From NCBI GenBank assembly GCA_963842515.1, contig CAWJGO010000002.1, forward strand, positions 930,001-994,000: a stretch of 64,000 nt of DNA, in the 5' to 3' direction. Shown piece by piece: positions 41,820 to 52,414 of this stretch (positions within the stretch are counted from its first letter, which is position 1; every line of letters starts with the position of its first letter). This stretch comes from CADEED01 sp963842515 (GTDB lineage Bacteria > Pseudomonadota > Gammaproteobacteria > Steroidobacterales > Steroidobacteraceae). Made by a program: the position numbers and the translations under genes. The notes under the pieces are model-generated. The model searched no databases and had not been told where the DNA came from. It saw only the letters and a list, made by a program, of their open reading frames with translations.

Positions 41820-44582
41820 CTAGCGCGGCACTGTCTTCCCGTCTGTATCGATCACCGTCACCTCCCCGAGATTGAGCGCGCGCACGCCCTTCTCGATCTT
41901 GGAAAGGTCCCCGACCACGACCCAGGTGAGTGCATCCGGATGCACCAGCCTGCCCGCCGACTTGTTGAGTTCCGCGGTGGTGAGCGAAGTGAGATCGCCG
42001 ACAAAATCGTTCCAGTAGCTGTCCTTCAATCCATAGGTGAGGATTTCGCCATAGGAGTTGGCGATCTCGTCCGAGGTCTCGTTGTTGCCGGGCAATCCGA
42101 TGGCGATGCTGTCCTGCGCAAACTTGAGTTCAGCGTCGGTGGGCTTGCGGTCGGCGAGCACATCCCGCAGCTCCTTGCGGATCTCGACCATGGACTCGGC
42201 AGTCTTGTCGGTCTGCACGGAAGCGCCGGCGCGGAACGTCCCCTGGCCGATCGCATCGCTCACGCGAGTGCCCGCGCCGTATGCCCAATGTTTATCTTCG
42301 CGCAGGTTCATGTTGAGGCGCGAAACGAAATTGCCGCCGAGGATCGTGTCGAGCGCCACGAAACGGATGTGGTCGGGATCGGCACGCGTCGGGCCCACGG
42401 TCGCGGCCACGATCTGCGATTGCTCGGCTCCTGGCCTATCTACCAGATAGACACGCGGTTTCGCGGCCAGCGCCACTTTCGTGAGATTTTTCTGCGGCTT
42501 CGCCTCGCCCGGGGCACGCCACGCGCCGAAGCGCTGCTCTAGCATCGGTTGAATGGCAGCGAGCGTGGTATCACCCACCACCAGCAGCATCGAGTTGTCG
42601 GGCCGTACCCAGCGCTTGTAGAAAGCCTGCAACTCGGCGCTGGTCAGACTGTTGATGGACTGCTCGTTACCCGTGCCTGACGCAGGATTCGAGTACGCGT
42701 GCCCTTCGCCATATAGCAGCTTCGGCAGCAGGCGGTTGACGATGGCCAGCGGCTGCGCTTTCTCCTGCTGGATGGTGGCCAGTGTCTGTCCGCGCAGTCG
42801 GTCGAACTCCTTCGCCGGAAACGTGGGATTCAACAAGACATCGGCATACAGATCGAGCGAGTCGCCGAGGCGATTACTGAGCGCATTCATGTTGAGGAAC
42901 GAACGATCGAGCGTGGAGCCCACCGCGATCGGCGCGCCGAGAGACTCCGAGCGCGCGGCGACCTCCAGTGAGCTCATGGTCTTCGTGCCCTCCTGGATCA
43001 TGAGCATGGCGAGCCGCGCGGTCCCGGGTTTGCCCTGCGCATCCGCCGCGAAACCGGCGTCGGACATCAGCGTGAAATCGACGACTGGTGCGCTGTGCCG
43101 CTCGACGACGACGATTTCGAGCCCGTTCGAGAGTTTGGCGCGCGAAGGCGCCGGGATCTTCAACGATGGCGGTGCGCCGGTGGCCGGTAGTTTGCTGCGA
43201 TCCACGTTGCTGGCGACGGTTTTGTGAACCGGCACGGGTTCGACGTTGACCACGAACACGCCGTCGGAGATCCAGCGTTTGGCGGCGGCGAGCATATCGG
43301 CCGGCGTCGCCTTGGCAATCCAGTTGAGCCGCGCCTTGTAGAAATCTGGCGAGCCGCCGTACACCTGGCTCTCGGCGAGGATGGAGGACTTGCCGTCGAA
43401 GCCGTCGATCCGCTCCATGCCGCGTGCGAAGTTGGCGAAGTTGGTGGTACGGATGCGGTCGAGCTCCTCGGGCGTCGGTCCCGCGGCGAGGTAGCGCGCC
43501 ACTTCTTCATCGAGCACTTTCTCGACCGCCGCCGGATCACTGCCGGGCTTCACGGTGACGATGACCTGCAGCTGCGAGGCGATTTCGAAGGGTCCTACGC
43601 CGGCCATCACGCTCGTCGCGGTCCGGTCGGTGTAGACGAGCCGTTTGTACAGGCGGCTGTTCTTGCCGCTGGCCAATAGGTCGCCGGTCATCTCCAGCAG
43701 CGTGTAGTCGCGCTGATTGTAGCCAGGGATATTCCACACTTTATATATGCGCGCCTGCGGCACGTTGTCCTGAAGCATGGCGCGCCGCGTGCCCGACATC
43801 TTCGCGATCCATTCCTGCTGGCGTTTGATCACCGGCCCTGCGGGAATGTCCCCGAAGTATCTTTCGACCTTCTGTTTGGCTTCTGCGACCGTGACATCGC
43901 CGGCGATAACGAGCACCGCGTTTGCCGCGCCGTAGTACGTGCGGAACCACTCCTTCACGTCCTCGAGCGAGGCAGCGTTCAGATCTTCCATCGAACCGAT
44001 GGATTCCCATGAATAGGGGTGGCCCGCCGGGTAGGTGCTCTGCGTGATGAGCTCGGAAACCTTGCCGTACGGGCGGTTCTGTCCCTGACGCTTCTCGTTC
44101 TGCACCACGCCGCGCTGTTCGTCGAGTTTCTTCTGATCGATGACACCGAGCAGATGGCCCATGCGATCGGATTCCATCCACAGCGTGAGGTCGAGCGCCG
44201 AGGTGGGCACATTCTGGAAGTAGTTAGTACGATCGAACCAGGTGCTGCCGTTCAGCTTGGTGGCGCCGGCCGCCTCCATGGGTCGAAACCACTCGTCGTT
44301 GAAATTCTCGGAGCCATTGAACATCAGGTGTTCGAACAGGTGCGCGAAACCGGTTCGGCCAGGACGTTCGTCCTTGCTGCCGACGTGGTACCAGATGTTC
44401 ACCGCCACCACCGGGGCCTTGTGATCTTCGTGCACGATCAGCGTGAGCCCGTTGGGGAGCACGAATTTCTCGTACGGAATGTCGATCGACGGAAGCGGTG
44501 CGGATTTCGGCGCTGCGGCCCAAGACGAACCGGCGCACAAAGTGAGAACAGTCAAAGAGGCGCAGAGGCGCATGGTTTTCAT
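41820..44582 (-). CDS. M16 family zinc peptidase, two-repeat secreted form
   Basis: 920 residues from ATG 44582. It has a signal peptide (LCASLTVLTLCAGSSWAAA). The first half has the inverted zinc motif HLFEH at 81-85 with the downstream Glu in EQRGVVQNEKRQG; the second half (from ~480, KLSNGLEIVVVERHSAPVVD) repeats the fold without HxxEH, as in pitrilysin/PqqL-type proteins where the inactive half forms the chamber. It probably degrades peptides in the periplasm. It lies between the VapBC-like pair and two VOC genes. Confidence 0.93.
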   Translation of the reverse strand: MKTMRLCASLTVLTLCAGSSWAAAPKSAPLPSIDIPYEKFVLPNGLTLIVHEDHKAPVVAVNIWYHVGSKDERPGRTGFAHLFEHLMFNGSENFNDEWFRPMEAAGATKLNGSTWFDRTNYFQNVPTSALDLTLWMESDRMGHLLGVIDQKKLDEQRGVVQNEKRQGQNRPYGKVSELITQSTYPAGHPYSWESIGSMEDLNAASLEDVKEWFRTYYGAANAVLVIAGDVTVAEAKQKVERYFGDIPAGPVIKRQQEWIAKMSGTRRAMLQDNVPQARIYKVWNIPGYNQRDYTLLEMTGDLLASGKNSRLYKRLVYTDRTATSVMAGVGPFEIASQLQVIVTVKPGSDPAAVEKVLDEEVARYLAAGPTPEELDRIRTTNFANFARGMERIDGFDGKSSILAESQVYGGSPDFYKARLNWIAKATPADMLAAAKRWISDGVFVVNVEPVPVHKTVASNVDRSKLPATGAPPSLKIPAPSRAKLSNGLEIVVVERHSAPVVDFTLMSDAGFAADAQGKPGTARLAMLMIQEGTKTMSSLEVAARSESLGAPIAVGSTLDRSFLNMNALSNRLGDSLDLYADVLLNPTFPAKEFDRLRGQTLATIQQEKAQPLAIVNRLLPKLLYGEGHAYSNPASGTGNEQSINSLTSAELQAFYKRWVRPDNSMLLVVGDTTLAAIQPMLEQRFGAWRAPGEAKPQKNLTKVALAAKPRVYLVDRPGAEQSQIVAATVGPTRADPDHIRFVALDTILGGNFVSRLNMNLREDKHWAYGAGTRVSDAIGQGTFRAGASVQTDKTAESMVEIRKELRDVLADRKPTDAELKFAQDSIAIGLPGNNETSDEIANSYGEILTYGLKDSYWNDFVGDLTSLTTAELNKSAGRLVHPDALTWVVVGDLSKIEKGVRALNLGEVTVIDTDGKTVPR

Positions 44583-44700
44583 GGCGATCCTAATTTTTCC
44601 GATTCCGAATGCTAGCGGGAAGCCAGCAAGGCGGGTGCGGAGGACGACGAACCGAGACGGCATTGAGCCGAAACGAATCCGCCCGGCGGTTTCGGGCCAA

Positions 44701-45132
44701 TCATTGTCCTGGCGCCGAAGTGAAGCCGCGGCACACCACCGCGAGCTTGTTGCCATCGGGATCGCGAACGTAAGCCGCGTAGAAATCCGGGTTGTACAGC
44801 AGGCGCAGTCCCGGTGACCCTTCCGACGTTCCGCCATGCGCGAGCGCGGCCGCGTGAACGGCATCCACCTCGTGCCAACTCCTGGCCCACAGCGCGACCA
44901 TCGCGCCGTTGCCGACCGTGGCCGGCGCACCGTCGTATGGCTTGCACACCCACAACGCGTCCTGCACGGCGCCCTCTTTCTCATAGCGACCCCAGCCCAG
45001 CCACCCGTTCCAGCTCGTCTCGCTCTCGGCCGATGTATCGCAGCGCGAATATCCCAGCACACGGAGAGTGGCGTCGAAGAACCTCGCCGAGCGCGCCAGA
45101 TCGTTGGAGCCGAGGCAGATGTACGCGAACAT
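44701..45132 (-). CDS. VOC (glyoxalase-like) family protein
   Basis: 143 residues from ATG 45132. The pattern ICLGSNDLARSARFFDATLRVLGY at the N-terminus and NPDFYAAYVRDPDGNKLAVVCRGF at the C-terminus is that of a single-domain VOC protein of the lactoylglutathione-lyase-like group. A metal-binding set is not certain. Substrate unknown. It is directly downstream of a second VOC gene (13 bases). Confidence 0.87.
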   Translation of the reverse strand: MFAYICLGSNDLARSARFFDATLRVLGYSRCDTSAESETSWNGWLGWGRYEKEGAVQDALWVCKPYDGAPATVGNGAMVALWARSWHEVDAVHAAALAHGGTSEGSPGLRLLYNPDFYAAYVRDPDGNKLAVVCRGFTSAPGQ

Positions 45133-45145
45133 CGATCTGTTTGGC

Positions 45146-45523
45146 TCACGCATTCGTGCGCACCCCGAAACAGTGCGAGTAGCCGTCGTCATCGGTGACG
45201 AAGCACTCGGTCTGACCGTACTCACGTTCGACGACCTCGGACACCTTGTAGCCCAGGCGCTCGAGGCGCTCCCGCGTCTCCACCAGATTGGCGGGAGCCC
45301 AGTAGAGACGGATGCCTTCGTAGTCCGCGGGCGAGTTCGGAACTCCGCTGCGTTGATTCAGCATGAAGCACAAGGTGCCGCTGCGCAGCATGGAGAACAC
45401 CAGCCGGTCTCCGTCACGCATCTGCGATTCCACTTCGAAGCCGAGACCCTCGACCCAGAAACGCAGGCTCTTGGGCAGATCCGCGCTGGGAATGACGGGA
45501 ATGCAGGACCTGACCCTTTCCAT
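45146..45523 (-). CDS. VOC (bleomycin-resistance-like) family protein
   Basis: 125 residues from ATG 45523. RSCIPVIPSADLPKSLRFWVEGLGF and ECFVTDDDGYSHCFGV frame a VOC domain of the bleomycin-resistance type. The longer open frame up to 45610 lacks family similarity. Tandem with the gene above, but the two are not close copies. Confidence 0.87.
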   Translation of the reverse strand: MERVRSCIPVIPSADLPKSLRFWVEGLGFEVESQMRDGDRLVFSMLRSGTLCFMLNQRSGVPNSPADYEGIRLYWAPANLVETRERLERLGYKVSEVVEREYGQTECFVTDDDGYSHCFGVRTNA

Positions 45524-45623
45524 ACGCGTCCCCTGAGCATTGGCTACGCACGAGAGAGCAAATAGAGTATTCCGCCGCGCGCCGGGATGCACCCGGCGGC
45601 GATGAAACATGGCAGCTCAACCG

Positions 45624-46907
45624 TCAGATCTTGACGGGGAACGCGTCCTGACCGGCGTAACGAACCTTGCCGCCGAGCTCGCCCTCGATGCGCAGCAACT
45701 GGTTGTACTTGGCGATGCGATCCGAGCGCGACATCGAACCGGTCTTGATTTGTGATGCGGTGGTGGCCACCGCGATGTCGGCGATCGTGGAGTCCTCGGT
45801 TTCGCCCGAGCGATGCGAGACGATCGATGAATAGCCGGCATCCGCCGCCATCTTGATGGCGCTCAGGGTTTCCGTGAGCGTGCCGATCTGGTTCACCTTG
45901 ATCAGGATGGAATTGGCGATCTTCTTGTCGATGCCTTCCTTGAGGATCTTGGTGTTGGTGACGAACAGATCGTCGCCGACGAGCTGGATCTTCTTCCCGA
46001 GCGCAGTCGTCAAGGTTGCCCAGCCGCTCCAATCCTGCTCGGCCATGCCGTCTTCGATGCTGATGATCGGATACTTGGCCGCGAGCTTCGCGAAATACTT
46101 CACGAATTCATCCGAGGAGAATTTGCGGCCTTCACCGTGCAGGTCGTACTTGTTCTTCTTGTAGAACTCCGACGCCGCGACATCCATGCCGAGGTAGATC
46201 TGCTTGCCCAGCTTGTAGCCAGCCTGCTCCACCGCCTGGATGATGACCTTGATGCCGGCTTCGTTCGACGACAGGTTCGGCGCGAAGCCACCCTCGTCGC
46301 CCACGGCGGTCGTGAGCTTCTTCTTCTTCAGGATGCCCTTGAGCGTGTGAAAAATTTCCGCGCCGTAACGCAGCGCCTCGCTGAAGGTGGGCGCACCCAC
46401 CGGAATGATCATGAATTCCTGCACGTCGAGCGAATTGTCGGCATGGGCGCCGCCGTTGATGACATTCATCATCGGCACGGGCATGACCGGTTCGCGACCC
46501 TTGGCGAGGTAACGCCACAGTGATTGCTTCGTTTCTTTCGCGGCCGCTTGCGCGTTCGCCAGCGACACGGCGAGCAGCGCGTTGGCGCCGAGCTTGCTCT
46601 TGTTCTCGGTGCCATCGAGCTTGATCATGATCTCGTCGAGTGCTTCCTGCTCGAGCGGATCCTTGCCTAACAAAGCGCCCCTGAGCACGGTGTTGACGTT
46701 ACCCACGGCCTTGCGCACGCCCTTGCCGAGGTAACGCTTCTTGTCGCCGTCGCGCAGCTCGACCGCTTCGCGCGTGCCGGTCGACGCACCCGACGGCACC
46801 GCCGCCCGGCCCATCACTCCGGAATCGAGGATCACGTCGGCTTCAACAGTGGGATTGCCGCGCGAATCGATAATTTCGCGCCCGACGATATCAACGATAC
46901 GACTCAT
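45624..46907 (-). CDS. eno: Enolase
   Basis: 427 residues. It interconverts 2-phosphoglycerate and phosphoenolpyruvate. AAVPSGASTGTREAVELRD, the metal-binding ISIEDGMAEQDW and the C-terminal SHRSGETEDSTIADIAVA are diagnostic. It overlaps the kdsA stop (ATGA); kdsA uses its product phosphoenolpyruvate. Confidence 0.98.
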   Translation of the reverse strand: MSRIVDIVGREIIDSRGNPTVEADVILDSGVMGRAAVPSGASTGTREAVELRDGDKKRYLGKGVRKAVGNVNTVLRGALLGKDPLEQEALDEIMIKLDGTENKSKLGANALLAVSLANAQAAAKETKQSLWRYLAKGREPVMPVPMMNVINGGAHADNSLDVQEFMIIPVGAPTFSEALRYGAEIFHTLKGILKKKKLTTAVGDEGGFAPNLSSNEAGIKVIIQAVEQAGYKLGKQIYLGMDVAASEFYKKNKYDLHGEGRKFSSDEFVKYFAKLAAKYPIISIEDGMAEQDWSGWATLTTALGKKIQLVGDDLFVTNTKILKEGIDKKIANSILIKVNQIGTLTETLSAIKMAADAGYSSIVSHRSGETEDSTIADIAVATTASQIKTGSMSRSDRIAKYNQLLRIEGELGGKVRYAGQDAFPVKI

Positions 46908-47737
46908 AGAAGCGATTCCTCGAATGGTTGTTGTTTGACAGCTTGGTCCAACGCCTTGAGCGTCGACAGTAAGATTTCCATGCGCCCGAGCGGCCAGGCA
47001 TTGGGCCCGTCACTCAGCGCCTTGGAAGGATCCGGATGGGTTTCCATGAACAGGCCCGCGACGCCGGCGGCGACCGCGGCCCGCGCCAGCACCGGAATGT
47101 GCTCGCGTTGTCCGCCGGAGCTTGCGCCCTGCCCACCGGGTAGCTGGACCGAATGTGTGGCGTCGAACACCACAGGCGCGCCGGTGGCGCGCATGATGGC
47201 CAGCGAGCGCATGTCGCTCACGAGATTGTTGTAGCCGAATGAAAAGCCGCGCTCGCAGACCATGATCTGCTGGTTGCCGGTGGAGCGCGCCTTGTCGACC
47301 ACGTTCTGCATTTCCCAGGGCGAGAGGAATTGGCCTTTCTTGATGTTGACCGGCTTGCCATGCGAACACACATTGACGATGAAGTTCGTCTGGCGGCACA
47401 GGAAGGCCGGCGTCTGCATGACGTCGACGACGCTCGCGACTTCCGCGAAGGGCGTGTCTTCATGCACGTCGGTGAGCACCGGAACGCCGATCTTGGCGCG
47501 CACATCCGCGAGGATCTTGAGTCCCGTGTCGATGCCCGGACCGCGGAAGCTGGTCTTGGAAGAACGGTTCGCCTTGTCGTACGACGCCTTGAAGATGAAC
47601 GGCACCTTGAGGCGCGTCGTGATGTCCTTGAGTTTGCCCGCGATTTCCTGTGTCAAGGTCTCGCCTTCGATCACGCACGGACCGGCGATGAGGAAGAACG
47701 GACGGTCGATACCGACCTGAAAGTTGGCGAGTAACAC
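46904..47737 (-). CDS. kdsA: KdsA, KDO-8-phosphate synthase
   Basis: 277 residues from GTG 47737, chosen because the family begins close to NFQVGIDRPFFLIAGPCVIE and the length then fits; an ATG at 47797 gives a 20-residue extension lacking similarity. It joins phosphoenolpyruvate and arabinose 5-phosphate for LPS core. FKASYDKANRSSKTSFRGPG and VFDATHSVQLPGG are diagnostic. Confidence 0.95.
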   Translation of the reverse strand: MLLANFQVGIDRPFFLIAGPCVIEGETLTQEIAGKLKDITTRLKVPFIFKASYDKANRSSKTSFRGPGIDTGLKILADVRAKIGVPVLTDVHEDTPFAEVASVVDVMQTPAFLCRQTNFIVNVCSHGKPVNIKKGQFLSPWEMQNVVDKARSTGNQQIMVCERGFSFGYNNLVSDMRSLAIMRATGAPVVFDATHSVQLPGGQGASSGGQREHIPVLARAAVAAGVAGLFMETHPDPSKALSDGPNAWPLGRMEILLSTLKALDQAVKQQPFEESLL

Positions 47738-47812
47738 GCGGTTGGGGGCCTCGAAAGAAGTGGCGAAGGATACACGGGGCGGCCCGATCCGGGCCAATGT
47801 CCGGCGGGACAG

Positions 47813-48388
47813 TTATGGGCGGCTGGACGGGCTCGGCGCCAAGGGCCATTTCGGGGGAGGCTTCACGAATGCGCGCAGGATTTTCAGATCCGCTTCGCCT
47901 TCCACATCGAGCGGAGTGGTGCGCGAACACTGATGCAGCATATACGGCCCCGGCCCGTCGCTGTAGATCAGCCAGACCTTGGAGAATACCGTGGGTTCGA
48001 TCACTCCTTCGTCGTATTCCGTGGCGGGTATCACAAGAGTTTCGCTCCACACCGGATCGTTCGTGCTGCTTCGTCCGCAAGTACCATCGCTGACATTTTG
48101 CTGCACGAGAATGGGTTGACCCAGGAACAGCGGACCCTTGAGAACCTCGATGATCACGAACTGCGCGTCCTCGTGGATCATGTCCGGATATTCCTTGTCG
48201 GGGCTTAGTGTCGAGGTGCGCAGCCGCGCGACGAACACGACCTCGGCGTCGTTGAGCGCCTCCAGGACCTGCTCTTCCCGCGTACCTTGGTGCATCCCGC
48301 AGGAGCACGCTTCGGCTCGCGGCGCGATTGCCATCACCAGGGCCAGAGCGAGCCCCGCCAAGAGACGAAGCCTCGCTATCGCGCTCAA
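47813..48388 (-). CDS. Secreted protein with N-terminal CSC motif (TIMP/netrin-like?)
   Basis: 191 residues from a TTG overlapping the upstream stop (TTGA). A signal peptide (LAGLALALVMAIAPRAEA) would leave a mature N-terminus beginning CSCGMHQG. A Cys-x-Cys directly at the cleavage site, then a hydrophobic strand (AEVVFVARLRT) and later VIIEVLKG, is the layout of NTR/TIMP-like domains. The remaining Cys (TCGRSS, HQCSRT) could form disulfides. Function unknown; it could alternatively be a lipoprotein-like small binding protein. Confidence 0.7.
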   Translation of the reverse strand: MSAIARLRLLAGLALALVMAIAPRAEACSCGMHQGTREEQVLEALNDAEVVFVARLRTSTLSPDKEYPDMIHEDAQFVIIEVLKGPLFLGQPILVQQNVSDGTCGRSSTNDPVWSETLVIPATEYDEGVIEPTVFSKVWLIYSDGPGPYMLHQCSRTTPLDVEGEADLKILRAFVKPPPKWPLAPSPSSRP

Positions 48389-48828
48389 TCCGGAATCTCC
48401 GGCTCGACTAGTTTGGCGAGCTGCTCGAGCGATTCCTGCCAGCCGAGGTAACAGGCCTCGACCGGAATCGCATCCGGAATGCCGGTCTGCTCGATCTCGA
48501 TCTCGGTGCCCACCGAAACCTTCTTGAAGGTCACCGACACCTCCATCGTGCCGGGCAGGTTCGGATCGTCAAAACGGTCGGCGTATCGCAGCTTCTCGGC
48601 AGGCTCGAGTTCGAGGTACTCACCGCCAAAGCTGTGGCTGTTGCCGCTCGTGAAATTGGTGAACGACATGCGGTAACTGCCACCCACGCGCGCATCCGAT
48701 TCGTGCACCTTGCCGGTGAAGCCATAGGGAGGCAGCCACTTGGCCCGTGCGTCGCCATCGAGGAAGGCCTTGTAGACCCGGGCCGGCGGGGCCTTGAGCA
48801 CCCGATGAAAGCGGACAGTTCCTGGCAT
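48385..48828 (-). CDS. SRPBCC (AHSA1/DUF1990-type) family protein
   Basis: 147 residues from ATG 48828, supported by AAGGAG six bases upstream. RFHRVLKAPPARVYKAFLDGDARAKWLPP starts a START-like hydrophobic pocket fold, and a helix near the C-terminus (CYLGWQESLEQLAKLVEPEI) closes it, as in the AHSA1 family. Ligand unknown. Overlaps the CSC-motif gene downstream. Confidence 0.9.
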   Translation of the reverse strand: MPGTVRFHRVLKAPPARVYKAFLDGDARAKWLPPYGFTGKVHESDARVGGSYRMSFTNFTSGNSHSFGGEYLELEPAEKLRYADRFDDPNLPGTMEVSVTFKKVSVGTEIEIEQTGIPDAIPVEACYLGWQESLEQLAKLVEPEIPD

Positions 48829-48851
48829 GTCGGTCTCCTTCGCTGCTTCGG

Positions 48852-49205
48852 TCAATCTTCGAGGCTACTCTGCGCGCTGACATAGACCCATGCGCGACGC
48901 CCCGAAGTCAGGGTAATCATCGCCCGCTGATACCCGGCATCGTCTTCGTAACCATCGCTGGCTGCCAATTCCGCATCGCTCACCTCGAGCACCGTTCCTT
49001 CAATGATATCGCTCGAAGATTGTGAACGCTCGAGGTTGGCGTAATGGGTCGTACCCTGCGCCGCGGCCTTGTGCCATTGGGGCACCTCGATGAGCGTGCG
49101 CACCCAGCCGACGAGTGCATCCCTGTTTGCGCGCAGGGCACGGCCGTAGACCGCAAGCTGCACGGCTTCTTCCTGCAATGAACCGTAGGAGAAGATCAGC
49201 GGCAT
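48852..49205 (-). CDS. Gamma-glutamylcyclotransferase-like (AIG2/GGCT) protein
   Basis: 117 residues from ATG 49205. LIFSYGSLQ at the N-terminus is the conserved YGS-L loop, and ELAASDGYEDDAGYQRAMITL contains the acidic catalytic segment of the GGCT fold. It may cleave gamma-glutamyl amides or peptides; the substrate is not predicted. Confidence 0.85.
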   Translation of the reverse strand: MPLIFSYGSLQEEAVQLAVYGRALRANRDALVGWVRTLIEVPQWHKAAAQGTTHYANLERSQSSSDIIEGTVLEVSDAELAASDGYEDDAGYQRAMITLTSGRRAWVYVSAQSSLED

Positions 49206-49252
49206 GACATGGCCCGACAAGCCGCGACGAGGCGTCGCGACCTCAGCACTTC

Positions 49253-50899
<1,647 letters not shown>

Positions 50900-50954
50900 G
50901 AGGGGGGCCCGCCGCGTGAGAGAAGAAGGATCGCGTCGGGCCGGCAGGTTAACA

Positions 50955-51065
50955 GGGGACACTCGCCATTTCCAGAAAACGGGGCCGCACCTCTCGCGAG
51001 AACTCTGCCGGAGTTGCGCATCGGACGAGGTGCGGCCCCGTTTTCAGGAAATGGCGAGTGTCCCC
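50955..51065. repeat. REP-like palindrome at the 3' end of tilS
   Basis: Arms 50955-50992 and 51028-51065 are 38-base reverse complements with one mismatch, around a 35-base loop. The right arm encodes the last residues and stop of TilS. A single arm of the same family lies at 52375-52412 on the other side of tilS. It may also end transcription. Confidence 0.9.
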
Positions 51066-52372
51066 GACCACTTGAGCCGCCCTCGTCGCCGGGATTTGAC
51101 AGTGGCGGCGATCGACGCGTCGATCCAGCGATCACTCACCGCAATCAGGAGCTCACCCGCGAACAGCAGCGGCAGGTGCGCGCGTTTCCCGGCGGGAATC
51201 CTCGCGGTTTGTAGCAGCGACTTGAGTGTCTGGGTTCGCGCCTGTGGACCGGGGCGCAAGCGCTCACCGCCGCGGCGCGGACGAAGGGCCAGGACTTTCG
51301 GCAGGCGCGCGAGGTCAATGGGCCCGGCAATATCGTCGATGAGTTCGAGCACGCCCGCGCCTGGCCCGAGAATCAGGCGGCGGTCGTCGTGCCACCGCCA
51401 TGATTTCGCAGCGAATTGCGCGGAAGGTTCACGTGATTTCTGAAGTTCGACGCGGCCGTGCGTGCGCACCATACGCGCCTTCGCCCAAGCCACTTCGGGC
51501 TGAGCATCGACGCGCGCGTCGAGCAGCGGTCCGGACATTTCCTTGAGGCGCGAAGCCTCGGGCATTTCCACGCCGTGCCTTGCGATGAAGCCGCGCAACG
51601 CATTGCGGCGTCTGCCGGCCGGGAGCGCGCGTAGTGCCGTCACGGAAAGGCCCGCACCGTCGGCGAGGCCGGCGAGATCCTGCGCCGCACGCTCATTGAG
51701 CAACGCGGCGGCCGCGGCCATGTGCGCGGCGCTGCGCGCCAGGGCCTTGTCGACGCCCACCCAGTGTTCGCGGATCAGGGGCATGACACGCTGGCGCAGG
51801 AAATTGCGCGAGAAACGCATGTCGGAGTTCGAGGGATCGTCGATCCAGCGGAGCCGCGCGTTTCGCGCCACCACTTCGATCTGGGCGCGTGGCACGTCGA
51901 GCAAGGGACGCGCGATCGGCCCGGGGCCGAAAGGCGCAATCGCGGGCATGCCGGACAGTCCCGAGACGCCCGCTCCACGGAACAGCTGGAGCAGCAGAGT
52001 TTCCACCTGGTCATCGCGATGCTGGGCGGTAACCAATATCTCGCCTGGTTTCATGGCTTCGGCCAGCAACTTGTAGCGTGCATCGCGGGCAGCGGCTTCG
52101 GGAGATTCGCCGCGGTTGCGTTCGATCTTTGCGTTGAGCGAGATCAGCGGGATCCGCCAGGCGCGGGCTTGCCGGGCGCAACACCGGCTCCATTCACCGC
52201 TCGCGGCCTGCAGACCGTGATCGACGTGGACGAGCCGCAGGCTGCCCAGTTTGCGGCGCTGCTGCACGAGCAAGTGGACAAGCACTGTGGAATCGACACC
52301 ACCGCTGAATGCCACGACGACACGTGGCTTCGGTCCCGCGAGCTCGATGAGCCTGGTGACGGGATCAAACAT
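51044..52372 (-). CDS. tilS: TilS, tRNA(Ile)-lysidine synthase
   Basis: 442 residues. The PP-loop VVVAFSGGVDSTVLVHLL binds ATP and HVDHGLQA follows. The domain that modifies C34 of tRNA-Ile2 to lysidine is intact, with C-terminal RPRRGGERLRPG. The final residues (SGTLAIS) are encoded inside a REP-like palindrome. Start at 52372 is three bases from the upstream repeat. Confidence 0.95.
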   Translation of the reverse strand: MFDPVTRLIELAGPKPRVVVAFSGGVDSTVLVHLLVQQRRKLGSLRLVHVDHGLQAASGEWSRCCARQARAWRIPLISLNAKIERNRGESPEAAARDARYKLLAEAMKPGEILVTAQHRDDQVETLLLQLFRGAGVSGLSGMPAIAPFGPGPIARPLLDVPRAQIEVVARNARLRWIDDPSNSDMRFSRNFLRQRVMPLIREHWVGVDKALARSAAHMAAAAALLNERAAQDLAGLADGAGLSVTALRALPAGRRRNALRGFIARHGVEMPEASRLKEMSGPLLDARVDAQPEVAWAKARMVRTHGRVELQKSREPSAQFAAKSWRWHDDRRLILGPGAGVLELIDDIAGPIDLARLPKVLALRPRRGGERLRPGPQARTQTLKSLLQTARIPAGKRAHLPLLFAGELLIAVSDRWIDASIAATVKSRRRGRLKWSGTLAIS

Positions 52373-52374
52373 CA

Positions 52375-52412
52375 GGTCCGGCCCCTTTTGCTAGGAAATG
52401 GGGTCTGACCCC
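52375..52412 (-). repeat. Single REP-like repeat between accA and tilS
   Basis: On the minus strand a unit starting GGGGTCAGACCCCATTTCC, with ...AAAAGGGGCCGGACC at its end, aligns with the arms at 50955-51065. It contains a 21-base perfect palindrome (52396-52416) touching the accA stop. Confidence 0.85.
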
Positions 52413-52414
52413 AT

